Shown here: in pieces, positions 1 through 10,400 of the stretch | How the letters are laid out: every line of letters starts with the position of its first letter | Position numbering within the stretch: position 1 is the stretch's first letter | Source of the DNA: Ichthyophonus hoferi | Taxonomy: Eukaryota > Opisthokonta > Ichthyosporea > Ichthyophonida > Ichthyophonidae | Length of the DNA: 12,011 bases | Reading direction: 5' to 3' | Assembly (NCBI GenBank): GCA_002751075.1 | Contig: NAOQ01000103.1 | Location: 44,267-56,277, forward strand | Translations under genes and position numbers: made by a program | The notes under the pieces: generated by a model | What the model was told of the DNA's origin: nothing | What the model saw: only the letters and a program-made list of their open reading frames with translations | Databases searched by the model: none

Positions 1-19
1 ATATATATATATATATATA
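1..19. repeat. (AT)n microsatellite
   Basis: Nine AT units at the left window edge, in the ABCE1 intron that ends at 274. The run may extend beyond the window. Confidence 0.9.
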
Positions 20-274
20 GATCTTTCTATTGACTTCTTTTAAGATATATTATGTATAGTATTCTTTTTGATTATAGTTATTGCCACTGTTTAATATATG
101 ATTATTCCGTGGTTATGTTGTATAAGGGTTTTAATAAACCAATATATTTATTTTTACATCTAAATAGTAAACGAGACATAGATATTTACACACTAAATGC
201 ACTGGTATGAATGCATACATGTATACGTACACAAACACACAACTAAACAATACTTTATTATAACTGTTCCACAG

Positions 275-400
275 GTATCTGAGACCGCCGAGAAAGAGGA
301 TGAGGCCAAACACTTTATGAGGTATTCCTACCCCACCATGAAGAAGGTCCTTGGTGGATTTGACTTGACTGTCACCCAGGGCCAGTTTACTGACTCCGAG
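275..400 (+). CDS. ABCE1: ABCE1 exon a: entry into nucleotide-binding domain 2
   Basis: The exon is 42 codons, phase 0 at both ends, with acceptor ccacag and donor GTATGC. It contains [17 protein letters not shown] and GQFTDSE, which are the strands leading into the second ATPase domain. The conserved YPTM/K start matches plant and fungal ABCE1. The acidic stretch before it is the hinge between the two halves. Confidence 0.95.
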
Positions 401-3400
401 GTATGCAACATATATATATATATCTAGGTTGTACGTGTTATGTGGTATATAATGTAATGGTCTAACAATCATTGGAATGACTATATTATGTTATGTTATA
501 TTGACGACAATTCCATTCATATAGATATTAAATATCAAGATCATAGATGGTTATATGGCTAAATAGTATTATGATATCTGTCCTTTTCCATTGGCTGTAT
601 ATATGAGTTATATTTTAAATATCTAACATGTATGATGTATTTGACTTTAGAGGAATAAAAGTTGTAACTATTTAAGGCTTGAAATGTTAAGAAAATATAT
701 ATAGGCGGGAGAAAGGAGAGGAAAATTCATATATAGGTAGAGAGGTTAATAACAGCTCCTATTGTTACCCTGGTTATCTATGTGACTTATTCTGTGTTTA
801 TAGGTCTGGCTGTGCTTCTTATCTATCTCTACCTTATTTCCCTACCTATAGATATGCCAACATGACCAACAGGATGTACAGTATGTATTTCTCTGTATAT
901 TTACCATGTTTCCCTCACAGATTGTAGTGATGCTTGGTGAGAATGGTATGGGTAAGACCACGTTTATTCGCCTTTTGGCTGGTCTCTTGGTGCCAGACAG
1001 TGACGCTAAGGTGCCCAAGCTCAACGTCAGTTACAAGCCTCAGAAGATTAGCCCCAAGTTCGGGGTATGTACCTACCTGTATCTAACGTGGCACGTACTT
1101 CCCTTTTGATTCACTGAACTATACTACGCTACATTACACTATCGTAATCATATTTTATAATACATATACTTAAGTTTCTAATAGCCTTTACTATCTCGAT
1201 CTCTCGTTGCCTTTCTTTAATGATATTCCATCCTTTTTTGATAAACTAATAACTAATAGACATTATAAATGTTGTGAATTATTGTATGATCAAGTGTTCC
1301 TGTACTCATAATGACGAATACCTACAGTTATTTCATTGTATATAATAGCAATACTATCGTTTCAATACCTTCTTTTTTAAAATAGGATATGGTTTTAAGA
1401 AGCCTGGATTATGTTGAGGTAGATTATGATTATGTACTATAATTTCTACTTCTAGACAAGGCATCACATTGTCAAATCTCTGTAATTATATATATATATG
1501 AAGCTGAAGCCTTGCCATTAGTTGTATAACAAACTAAAAATAAAAATAAATAACTATTGGTGCAATATAATAATAATACATAGCATCCATTGGATGATCT
1601 ACGTTTGCCCAATCTACTTATTTTATTTTGTTTATATATATTAAACCCCAGTCTTTTAATTTTAATTTTAATTTTAATCTCTTTCGTTCCACAGGGTTCG
1701 GTGCGATCTCTACTGCACAAGCGTATTAGGGATGCGTATATGCTACCTCAGTTCATCACTGATGTACTTAAGCCTCTTCAGGTCGAACGCCTGTTTGACC
1801 AAGATGTATGTATTATGTTACTATGCTTACTATGATATGATACGCGTAATGTTTATACTTACATATGAATGTAGATTGTTACCTCACGCGTCTCTTATCT
1901 TTATTTTCTAAGCAACTTACAGCCATATAGGAGTTGTACATGAGTACGTGATATCTCTACTATGTAATATTTTTCTTTTCACTTACCTTTATTCCTATAC
2001 CAGGTTACCAACCTCTCTGGCGGTGAGCTGCAACGTGTAGCCATCACTATGTGCCTGGGTATGCCCGCTGATATCTATCTGATTGACGAGCCCTCCGCCT
2101 ACCTTGACTCCGAACAACGTATTGTCTGCGCCAAGGTTATTAAGAGGTATATAACACTTTCATCTTGCTTGCATCTTATACTATTCCCATATTCTTTCTT
2201 TTTAAATCCTGTTGCTATGTTAGTATGAGCTCATTCATATATATGTATATATCTCTTTGGGTTTTTCGTCTTTTTTAAAATGATTACCATGACCTTGGAC
2301 CAATAAGCTTCACGCTAAGGAGCCACCCATTCTTTTTCAGCACGTCTTTTTCCTTGGGGTGAATAATAATCGCTAAAGGATGGGATCTTGATATTTCAGC
2401 ATTTAGTTCCTTTTCTGTTTCTAATAATATATATTTATAATTTGTGTTCACTAAGTACCAGAATTAAAATATAGCATTGGTGTATTAGGTTGTTTATTAA
2501 CTTGAGATTATGTTCCAGCTTATAAGTATGCTACCAAAACTATGTACCATTATAACCATACATCTATGTATAACACTGGATGTGAACCTATTACAGATTC
2601 ATTCTTCACGCCAAGAAGACGGCCTTTATTGTGGAGCACGATTTCATTATGGCTACTTATCTAGCTGATAGAGTGGTGGTATACGAGGGTACTCCCTCCG
2701 TTAAGGCTACTGCTTTGGCGTAAGTTCTTTCATATTTCTTACTACTTGCTGTTATATTTACCCTTCCATGGCTTCTTCTAATATATTCCTTTGGTCTATT
2801 TCTGTCTGTTATAACCCATCTTTCCTTATATTCATTTGTTTTAGTTCTCGCCCTCTTTTGTTACAATTGCTTTATGAAGTATTACAGTACAAATTGGTAT
2901 CCTTAGATTCATTTTATATTTTACTTTTAGCATTTAATTACCCAATCATTTTCTCGTTTGTGCTCTATTTGTTTTTTGTACGACCTGTCTATGCCATCAC
3001 AATTGTTTTTCACTCCATTCCTTTTCTCCTGTACGATACATGTATTTAACGTGCATTACCATCACAGTCCTCAGTCCCTCCTTACGGGTATGAACTCCTT
3101 CCTCAAGTCTCTCAATATCACATTCCGTCGTGATCCTACCAACTTCCGTCCCAGAATCAACAAGCTTAACTCTGTCAAGGTGTGTATATATAGCATGACT
3201 GTATCTCTCTCTACCTATCCCTATCTCTTGCGTGCATGTTTATGGCTATGTATGGATAGAAGTATAGACCATTAAAAACGTGGTGTGGTTTACTTGTTTT
3301 TTTTGTTTTTTTGTTGTAACAAGGCTATGGAGACTGGTATATATTAGATTTTGTACTAAGGTTGTTGATGCTGTTATTAACTGCCCCTTTCCTATAGGAC

Positions 3401-3451
3401 TCCGATCAAAAGAGGGCGGGTAACTACTTCTTCATGGATGATACCGAGTAA
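275..3451 (+). CDS. ABCE1: ABCE1/RLI1 ribosome-recycling ATPase, C-terminal half (7 exons, 5' part outside window)
   Basis: ABCE1 is the essential cytosolic ATPase that splits ribosomes after termination or rescue, working with eRF1 or Pelota. Exons: 275-400, 921-1064, 1695-1805, 2004-2146, 2597-2719, 3068-3179 and 3398-3451. Together they give 813 bases, 270 codons plus TAA, with phases agreeing at every junction. The product is the whole second nucleotide-binding domain: Walker [10 protein letters not shown] (936-962), Q-loop Gln (1041-1043), signature LSGGELQR (2013-2036), Walker B with DEP (2085-2093), D-loop and switch His in VEHD (2637-2639). The C-terminal stretch [18 protein letters not shown] is nearly invariant in the family. 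ABCE1 is about 600 residues, so the Fe-S domain and first ATPase domain lie to the left. The family identity is certain. The exons are much richer in GC than the introns, as expected for a highly expressed housekeeping gene. Confidence 0.97.
410..423. repeat. (AT)7 microsatellite
   Basis: Seven AT units starting ten bases after the donor of ABCE1 exon a. Confidence 0.85.
921..1064 (+). CDS. ABCE1: ABCE1 exon b: Walker A and Q-loop of domain 2
   Basis: The exon is 48 codons, phase 0, with acceptor cacag and donor GTATGT. Walker A reads GENGMGKTT; a Met stands where the second ABCE1 domain usually has Thr (GENGTGKTT). The catalytic Lys and Thr are intact. [14 protein letters not shown] gives the Q-loop. 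Confidence 0.96.
1654..1677. repeat. (TTTTAA)4 hexamer array
   Basis: Four exact hexamers lie just upstream of the acceptor at 1694. They form part of the T-rich tract before ABCE1 exon c. Confidence 0.9.
1695..1805 (+). CDS. ABCE1: ABCE1 exon c: helical subdomain of domain 2
   Basis: The exon is 37 codons, phase 0 at both ends, with acceptor ccacag and donor GTATGT. It encodes [14 protein letters not shown] and [15 protein letters not shown], the helical region between Q-loop and signature. It joins directly to VTNLSGGE in the next exon, as in all ABCE1 proteins. Confidence 0.95.
2004..2146 (+). CDS. ABCE1: ABCE1 exon d: signature, Walker B, D-loop
   Basis: The exon is 47 codons plus two bases, starting in phase 0 and ending in phase 2. 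LSGGELQR is the ABC signature. DIYLIDEP is Walker B with the catalytic Glu at 2088-2090, and SAYLDSEQR is the D-loop. The split Arg codon is completed by the first base of the exon at 2597. Confidence 0.97.
2147..2596. other. ABCE1 intron d-e with a GC-richer antisense open stretch
   Basis: The intron is 450 bases. Most of it is AT-rich, but about 2290-2375 is noticeably richer in GC and open on the minus strand from 2463 to the TAA at 2284-2286. I do not recognise the peptide. The ABCE1 exons on both sides join perfectly without it. Confidence 0.4.
2597..2719 (+). CDS. ABCE1: ABCE1 exon e: switch histidine region
   Basis: One base plus 40 codons plus two bases (phase 2 to phase 2), donor [26 protein letters not shown] holds the switch His. 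The exon closes with YEGTPSV and ATALA, where the split Ala codon is completed at 3068. Confidence 0.96.
3068..3179 (+). CDS. ABCE1: ABCE1 exon f: conserved C-terminal segment
   Basis: One base plus 37 codons, ending in phase 0, with acceptor cacag and donor GTGTGT. It encodes [15 protein letters not shown] and then [19 protein letters not shown], the hallmark ABCE1 C-terminal block. Confidence 0.96.
3398..3451 (+). CDS. ABCE1: ABCE1 exon g: C-terminus and stop
   Basis: The exon is 17 codons plus TAA (3449-3451), acceptor cctatag. [17 protein letters not shown] matches the usual D-x-x-QK-AG-Y-hydrophobic-DD ending of ABCE1. No AATAAA appears before 3848-3853, so the polyadenylation point is not clear from sequence. 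Confidence 0.94.
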   Translation, partial: DSDQKRAGNYFFMDDTE

Positions 3452-4377
3452 ATATAAAGCTATCCTGTGGTAAAGGGAATGCCTGCGGACCACTGTGGTC
3501 AAAAACATCACTGTCGCATTTTCGTGGCATACTCCGGACTTTTCTTGAAAATAATTGTCCTTTTTCTTTCTTTTGAAGAGTTTTATTATTATTACTGTTT
3601 TTTAGATTAACGGGTTAATATGCATAAATCGATCAGTATAAGTCAATTGTCATTGATTTGCACGTTAGACTAGTTTTTTACTTTTTTTAACAAACTGATC
3701 CCATCGATCATATATACTCTGCTTTTTGGTTTATACGATTTATGTTAGCCCTATAATTTAAAAAGACAAACATTAGCAGTATGCCATGTTATAGTGTATA
3801 TGGTAGGTATGGCTATGAGACAAGTATACCGTATTGGGGCTGTCGAAAATAAAAATGTCTTTTAGATACCTATCTTCTATAGCTGTGACCTTATCTGAAA
3901 TGCACTCTCTTCACTGTTCACTTCACTCTTATAACGTGTTTCATCTATCACCAGGTGTGTAGGGTATGATTGCTATTGCCACAAGCATTTGGGTGGCATA
4001 TCCGATAAATTTAATTAATACGTATATAGATATAGATAGATACACCGATTTCCAATAGACACATTAACTGAGCAAATAAACTATAAGCGAGTTCGCGAGG
4101 TCATAGACTACCACCATATTTTTCTAGGCTACCAAAAATATACCAAAGCTATAATGACACATAGCTACATCGTATAGATTTTAATTATCTTGTATAAGGA
4201 TTCAATATCCAACAACGGGCTGCTGTTATTAATTGCATAGCCTGGATTTTATATTATGATATAATAATGATTGTAAGCCTCACGGGCAGATTGCCAACAA
4301 TAGAGCAAAATAAGAATGGTCAGAGTGAATATCAAAATCAATTAGAGAATCCAAGGTAGTAGGATTGTGTTGTCACG
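3452..4377. other. Spacer between convergent 3' ends
   Basis: This is AT-rich sequence between the ABCE1 stop and the PH stop, presumably both 3' untranslated regions plus terminators. I see no supported exon, tRNA or repeat element. A short inverted repeat (3488-3500) and an AATAAA on the + strand (3848-3853) are the only small features noticed. Confidence 0.7.
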
Positions 4378-4422
4378 CTAACCCATCTTGACTCCAGCTT
4401 CTTTAAATATGTTGGTCCACAT
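4378..4422 (-). CDS. PH exon 5: C-terminal helix and stop
   Basis: The exon is 14 codons plus TAG (4378-4380), acceptor ctgtag. MWTNIFKEAGVKMG forms the amphipathic C-terminal helix of the PH domain with its conserved Trp. The protein ends directly after the fold. Confidence 0.8.
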   Translation of the reverse strand: MWTNIFKEAGVKMG

Positions 4423-7400
4423 CTACAGTAAGATAGTTAGTTGGTTAGCTCAACAAGTGGGCTATATTGTGTTTTTCTACTGTTTATTGCATACAGGCAC
4501 CAAGGACACCGATATAAATTTATAAGAAAGCGTGTGACCACACATGTGTGTGTAAGGATTCACAAATGTGTGGAAGTCTTACCTTGGCCTCATTAACGTT
4601 GGAAGTTTCAAGGATGTAAGAACCCATAGATTTGCCTGCATCCAACCTTAGTTTACAGTCAGATCGGTTTTTAATGTTACTACTCCTGTATGTTTTATGT
4701 GTAGAAGTGGGGGATAGTAGCTGTATTATACTCACTGTACGTGAACTAAATTTGTGAATCAAAAAAGAAAAAATACGGTGTTTGTTTCTGAGACAAGGAA
4801 ATAGGCGACAGAGTGAAAGAGAAAAGTATATATAAATACGCAGGTCTGTCAAAGGAAAATAACAGAACACAAATAGCCAAGGATGGGAAAATAGGTGCAA
4901 ACTGATAAATCAGTATATAATGCGAAGCACCAATAGTAGGCTATTATAGATGTTCATGTAAATATCCCTCGTAGTAATCGTTTGCCTAATTAAAGTACTA
5001 GTATTCAATTCAATAACATCTATTATTCTCTCGAAAATTACCGTTCAAGTATGAAGACTATTATTAGTAATGAACAGTTCAATGCTGGCTTTCATTTATA
5101 TATCCAATAAAAATAATTAAATGATTATCTTGGACTGATACATTAAAATCATATATGTACGCTTAGTTATGTCCTATTAGTTATGGAACCAAACATAAGT
5201 TATGAAAAGTAGCATATATTAGCGTTGAGGAGTGGGTAATGAATTAGAGGACTGATTGGCATTTAATGGTTTTAGGCAAAATCAACCAAAACAAAGTCAT
5301 AGCTATGCAAATAAACAATCTAGGATTGTAAATACTAAATAAATTCGCATTTACCAATATACTTTTTTTATAAGAAGATAAATAGGAAACATACGGAGCC
5401 TGGTCAGTCTTCATATCTAATGTCATTGGGGGAGGCTTCTCCTTAGTTAGAGGACTGATTGGGATTGAACGGTTTTAGAAAAAATCAAGAAAAAATATTA
5501 ATAATTATGCAAGTAAACAATCTAGGTTCTAGATCCTAAATGAATTTGGATTTACCAATATACATATTTCTTTTTAAAAAAAGATATAGAAAACATACGG
5601 AGCCTGGATGTTGAGGCTACTGATGTCTAATGTCATAACGGGAGGCTTTTCCTTCTTCCACTTGTCCTCACTCCTGTATAAATGCTCATTTAAACCCCAA
5701 TCATCCTATCGGTATTATCTATCATAATAAAACCATACCTATGCTTGCATTTAATATAAATCAATCTTACCATATTTCCATCTTCATATATACATTTTAA
5801 TAATAAAAATTGTATGCATTGAGCCTAAGCTTTATCAAACAGAACACACCGTTGCACAAATATATAGTATTTCCATCTACTCTTGTAATTAAACTTGGCC
5901 TCTCCTTGTTCTATTTTATCCTATTACTTCTCCTTCAAGGTATACCTCAAGGCTCACTATCATGTTAATTCAAACTATGAGAACCAACAGGCTTTGAGTT
6001 TAACACCATTAATTCCACATACCCATACCGCATTACACTACACTAACATGAACAAAAAGAATGTGGAATGTTGTAATATCTCAAATATAAAAAGCTCTTT
6101 TCAAATATACATAGATACGCAAACATTGCACAAATAGAGAATAACTATTCTACAACAATAAAAAACCTACTTGTGCACCTCCAGTCTTTCACTATCGACT
6201 ACCAACCATCTCTCCTTGGCTCCCTGTGTTTCATAAACCAAATTTTAAGCAATATATATTTTTAAAATGGAATAGGAATAGGAGAATAACACACTTAGTT
6301 TTATTCAGAAAGAGTGAACAAGCTACAAATTATGGCAGCTAATAGATCAAAAAAATCTTTTGGGTTATTCTTATACATTATTTCACGAATGGTGTAGATA
6401 TATCTAAATAGTACAATAGCTTATTTAGAGAGTATGCATTTCAAAATTGAACAGTCTGTCATAAAATACAAAATATTCATGTAGCATATATTTTTAGCAT
6501 ATGCATGGCCTGCTTTTTAAAGCTTCGAAATTATTGAAGAGGATCCGTGCGCTGTCATTTCAATCTGAGTATACCAATATATGCAAATATGTTTATATTT
6601 ATAAGTATAATTTTATTAATTAAAATGCACATAAAAACATTTTTATGTGCATTCAAGTGAATATGAGCGTCTACATGACTTTTGAATTATTCGCATAAAT
6701 GTATACATTATTAAAACGTGTACGCAAATGGCTATGTATCAATAAACAAACATGACTATGACTATATGTATATGTAAGCATACATATTGTGTATAACACT
6801 CTGCTCTTAAAAATGTAACTGTACTAATGTGTTGGTGAGCAAACAAATACGTACACCACCCAAAAATCCAGAATGTTCCTTTAGTAAAAAGATATCGCCA
6901 CTCCTTGTCCTTTTTTTCTGCTCCAAATCAGAGGCCAAGGTATCATTTTTTGATTTAATCATCTTCTTGATATGACACATGTAGGCCTGTGTGTTATTCG
7001 GGGTATCAGCGTATGCAGGTTTTCTTGGGGGTAAATATATAGAATATGTATCTGCTGCTAATTCAGTAGATATTTTTGTTTCTGGCCTTTTGTGTGGATA
7101 TACTTATATGCAAACATGATCTCCTTTGAATTGTGTAGGAAGATATACATGATTGTGCGTGTGCCTGCAAGAAGGCCAAAATAAAAAGCATAATCATAGA
7201 TTGGTAATTTTACATTTTATATGCACTTAAACGCAAGGGTTGCATACGCGTATTGCACACTGAATAAACCTCTGCATGCACGTAAGTAATGACAGATATA
7301 AAATGTAAAGGTCTTGTTAGATTTAGCTTAGAACCCAGTTGACTATGGTCAGAATAAATGTTCAATCCAAACCACAACAAAATGTTTTATTTCTTTTTAA

Positions 7401-10400
7401 TCCTTTACCTTAATTTTGACATTCTTGCGCGCTATATCCACGAACTCCTGTTTTGAAATTTGACCACTTTGATCTGTATCAGCCTGTTCAAATTCTTGTT
7501 GTAACCAGAGTTCGTTGGGCTGTTTTATTGGGTTTGTGTATATATAGCACAATGGGTAAGTATATTTTTACATGAAACTATACTTAATTGTGCTATTTTT
7601 ACTAGTCTCCACTCCAATACATCATGCAATACCCGGGTGATATAATTTTTAGAAATGTATAAGTATCTTACTTTTTATCAATCCGAGAATAATCAAAGAA
7701 CGACATTTAATTACGATGAAAATATACTATCAGAGTCAAGCAATACCAAATTCTACACCAATCTTTTTTAATAACTTGTGGTAATGTGATGGGCTATCTT
7801 CAATATTATACATGTATTTTCTTGCTATGTTATGATCCAAATTAAATATGGATGTACTAGAGGAGGAAGAAAAAGAATGTATGACTGAGAAATATAAGTA
7901 ATCTATATCAATACATATAAAGTACAGCACAAAGCAACCAACACAACAGAGATTGAGGGACTGAAAAATAACAAATTGGAATATAGCTACAAATTTATGA
8001 TGATCTACTTCAAGTATGCAGCATACCTTAAAACTATCACCCAGAGATTTCAGAATAGAAATAATCATTTCTGCGTATTCTTTCTGTATTAAGGACCCCA
8101 TGATTGTAAATATATCGCACATTGAATATTCCATTCAATACAAATACAAATTTAAAAATTTACTTGGGTGCATATTTAACTCCACAATAGCATATTTTTA
8201 CCAGCCAATCCTGTCACTTTTCTATATATCAATTTCTTTATATACACTAACTTGAAACCTATCTACATGTACTGTAAATATTTTCAACTGAAACTTTAAG
8301 AATAATCTTGTACAAGTGTTTTAAGTTTGTCAAAGTTATATTGACAAAATGTCTGTATCTATATTGTAAATGCATGTACAGCAATATATCAGAAGTGCGG
8401 TACTATTTGTAAATTAGCAAGAACCAATTGATAATAATATTAGGTTTAAAAACTTTATAGGATTTAGTAAAGATACATATGGTGCCATTCCCGCATGGAA
8501 AAACCTGTCCTATTTCCCACTTTACTTTTGCATAAAACAAATCCAATACTATCAAATATATGCAAAAGGACAGTTTACTAACCTGATCAATAAGACCTGA
8601 TCGGTCGGTATCAAATATCTCAAAGGCCAGAAGAAGACTTTCCTTCTCATCAGCTCCCAGCTTGGTTGCCAATGATAGACATAAGTCTCTTGTGTTAACA
8701 GTGCTTCCAATCCGGAATGCATTAAAGAGATCCATAATCAGAGAGGATTTGGGAATGCCAAATTCCTCCTCTATGGTCTTGATAAATACATCTTCGTCTG
8801 CTTCATACGTACCATTTGTGTTTTTGGCAAATACCTATTAGATCGGAATAAGAATACAAAAGACACAGAAATGGATAAAGTAAAGAAAGGTTAGGAGTGA
8901 AATATCTGGTTTTCATTAATGAATATCATGAAAAAGATAGAATATATAGTGGATACAGGTAAGTTGTGTTTATTGAACTATAATGGTATTTTCTGGGTCA
9001 TTAAATGCAAAAAATAAAATAATATGCTAAGGAAAAAATAAAAAAACAACAAAGTAACGTATAAAGTTGTTATATGAATCTGGCAATCTTAAATCGTCCA
9101 TAAATAAATTGAAATATTTGCATATGTAATCTCCTCAAGTATTGGCTAGCGCTATCTTATATAATACCTACCTTGTTCAAGTCTCTGACCATGACGGGTG
9201 TTATACCAAAATCCATAAGTTCAAACACCACAGCTTCTGACCTAGCTCCACCTAGAATTGCTTTTAACCGATTGGATGCTACAAGAGCCCTAACTCCCTG
9301 GGGGACCAATTTTATGCAGTGTTAGAATATAATCTAAATAGTTTCTAAGGTATATTTTTATGATCAAACTTTGCCAAAAAATTGATTCTTTGAACTACTC
9401 ATCAAAACAAGTTTTACAAGTATGGGAAAATGCTAGGTGTTCTCGTCTCTATAAATTAAATTTTAAATAGAGTTATCTTGTTAAGTTGAAAAGAGACAAT
9501 AAATATAGTACCTCTTCGTATGTGTTATTTAATAATGGGCATCTTTCTAATATGGGATATTTGGTTATTGCATACGTAAATCTATGCACTTCATTACCAG
9601 TATATGCATTTACCCTAACCATTATTGATCATTTCTATCTTCCCTACCCCCTTTCTTTTGCTTAAACATATTCTAGTGTTTATAGGTACGTACCGCCCGG
9701 AACTTGCGACGGGCATTAAATTTCTTTAACTGTGCTAATGCACCTTTGATTTCAGCCGTACTGGCCAGTTCACCCGTCATCCATGGATGCCTCAGCAATT
9801 CATTGGCTGTGGGCCGTTTGTCACTATCCTGTGCACGTTCACATATGTATAAGTAAAGTTATACGCAGTTTCTGTATAGTATATATTAGACTACATGTAT
9901 GTTCATATATGCCCAAAATACATATGTAAATATATAGGTATATCAATGCATCTATAATATATAAAATGTAGGTACATTAGGAAAAGAGAAAAATAACGAA
10001 TAATTATAGATAATATATGGTAAAATACATACACAAAAACAAAAACTTAATAGAATATTAAAAAGAAACAATGACTACAATTAAAGAAAAAAATATATTT
10101 AGTGTGCTTCAAATCAAACGCAAAAAGATATAACCCAGAAAAAAGTAGGTTTACTTAGCTGTTCACTCTTAAAAAGGACAAAAAAAACCGATGAAATACC
10201 TGAGCCAGCAACTGATCCCTTAGCAGCTCGATGCAAGGGCGAGATATGTTCTGAAACGCTTCCCCAAAGTTTGGCTCATCGGGATTACATGTACATGCAT
10301 ATATTTCCTCCCCCGTATCACCGTAGAATGGGAATGTACCTATGCAAATACAAGATACATAAACCATTTTAGGATTAAAATGAAATCTTGTATCGTTATA

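Noticed and set aside
2334-2357. Possible cassette exon on the + strand after cattctttttcag in the ABCE1 intron
   Set aside because: The flanking ABCE1 exons join perfectly without it, and it adds no conserved sequence.
2720-3067. Long hydrophobic open frames (Phe/Leu/Ile-rich) on the + strand
   Set aside because: These are T-rich intron sequence between two certain ABCE1 exons; the residues reflect base composition and not membrane segments.
4686-4900. Open frame continuing upstream of PH exon 4 (Phe/Ser/Leu-rich)
   Set aside because: Only 4583-4685 looks coding. The acceptor at 4686-4687 and its phase fit the upstream PH exon, and the extension is low-complexity intron.
5244-5655. CRISPR array or transposon ends
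   Set aside because: There are only two long units, they contain an exon, and there are no short regular repeats, terminal inverted repeats or transposase.
5895-6137. Small + strand ORF of 80 codons
   Set aside because: It is antisense to an intron of the PH gene, with AT-driven composition and no recognisable motif.
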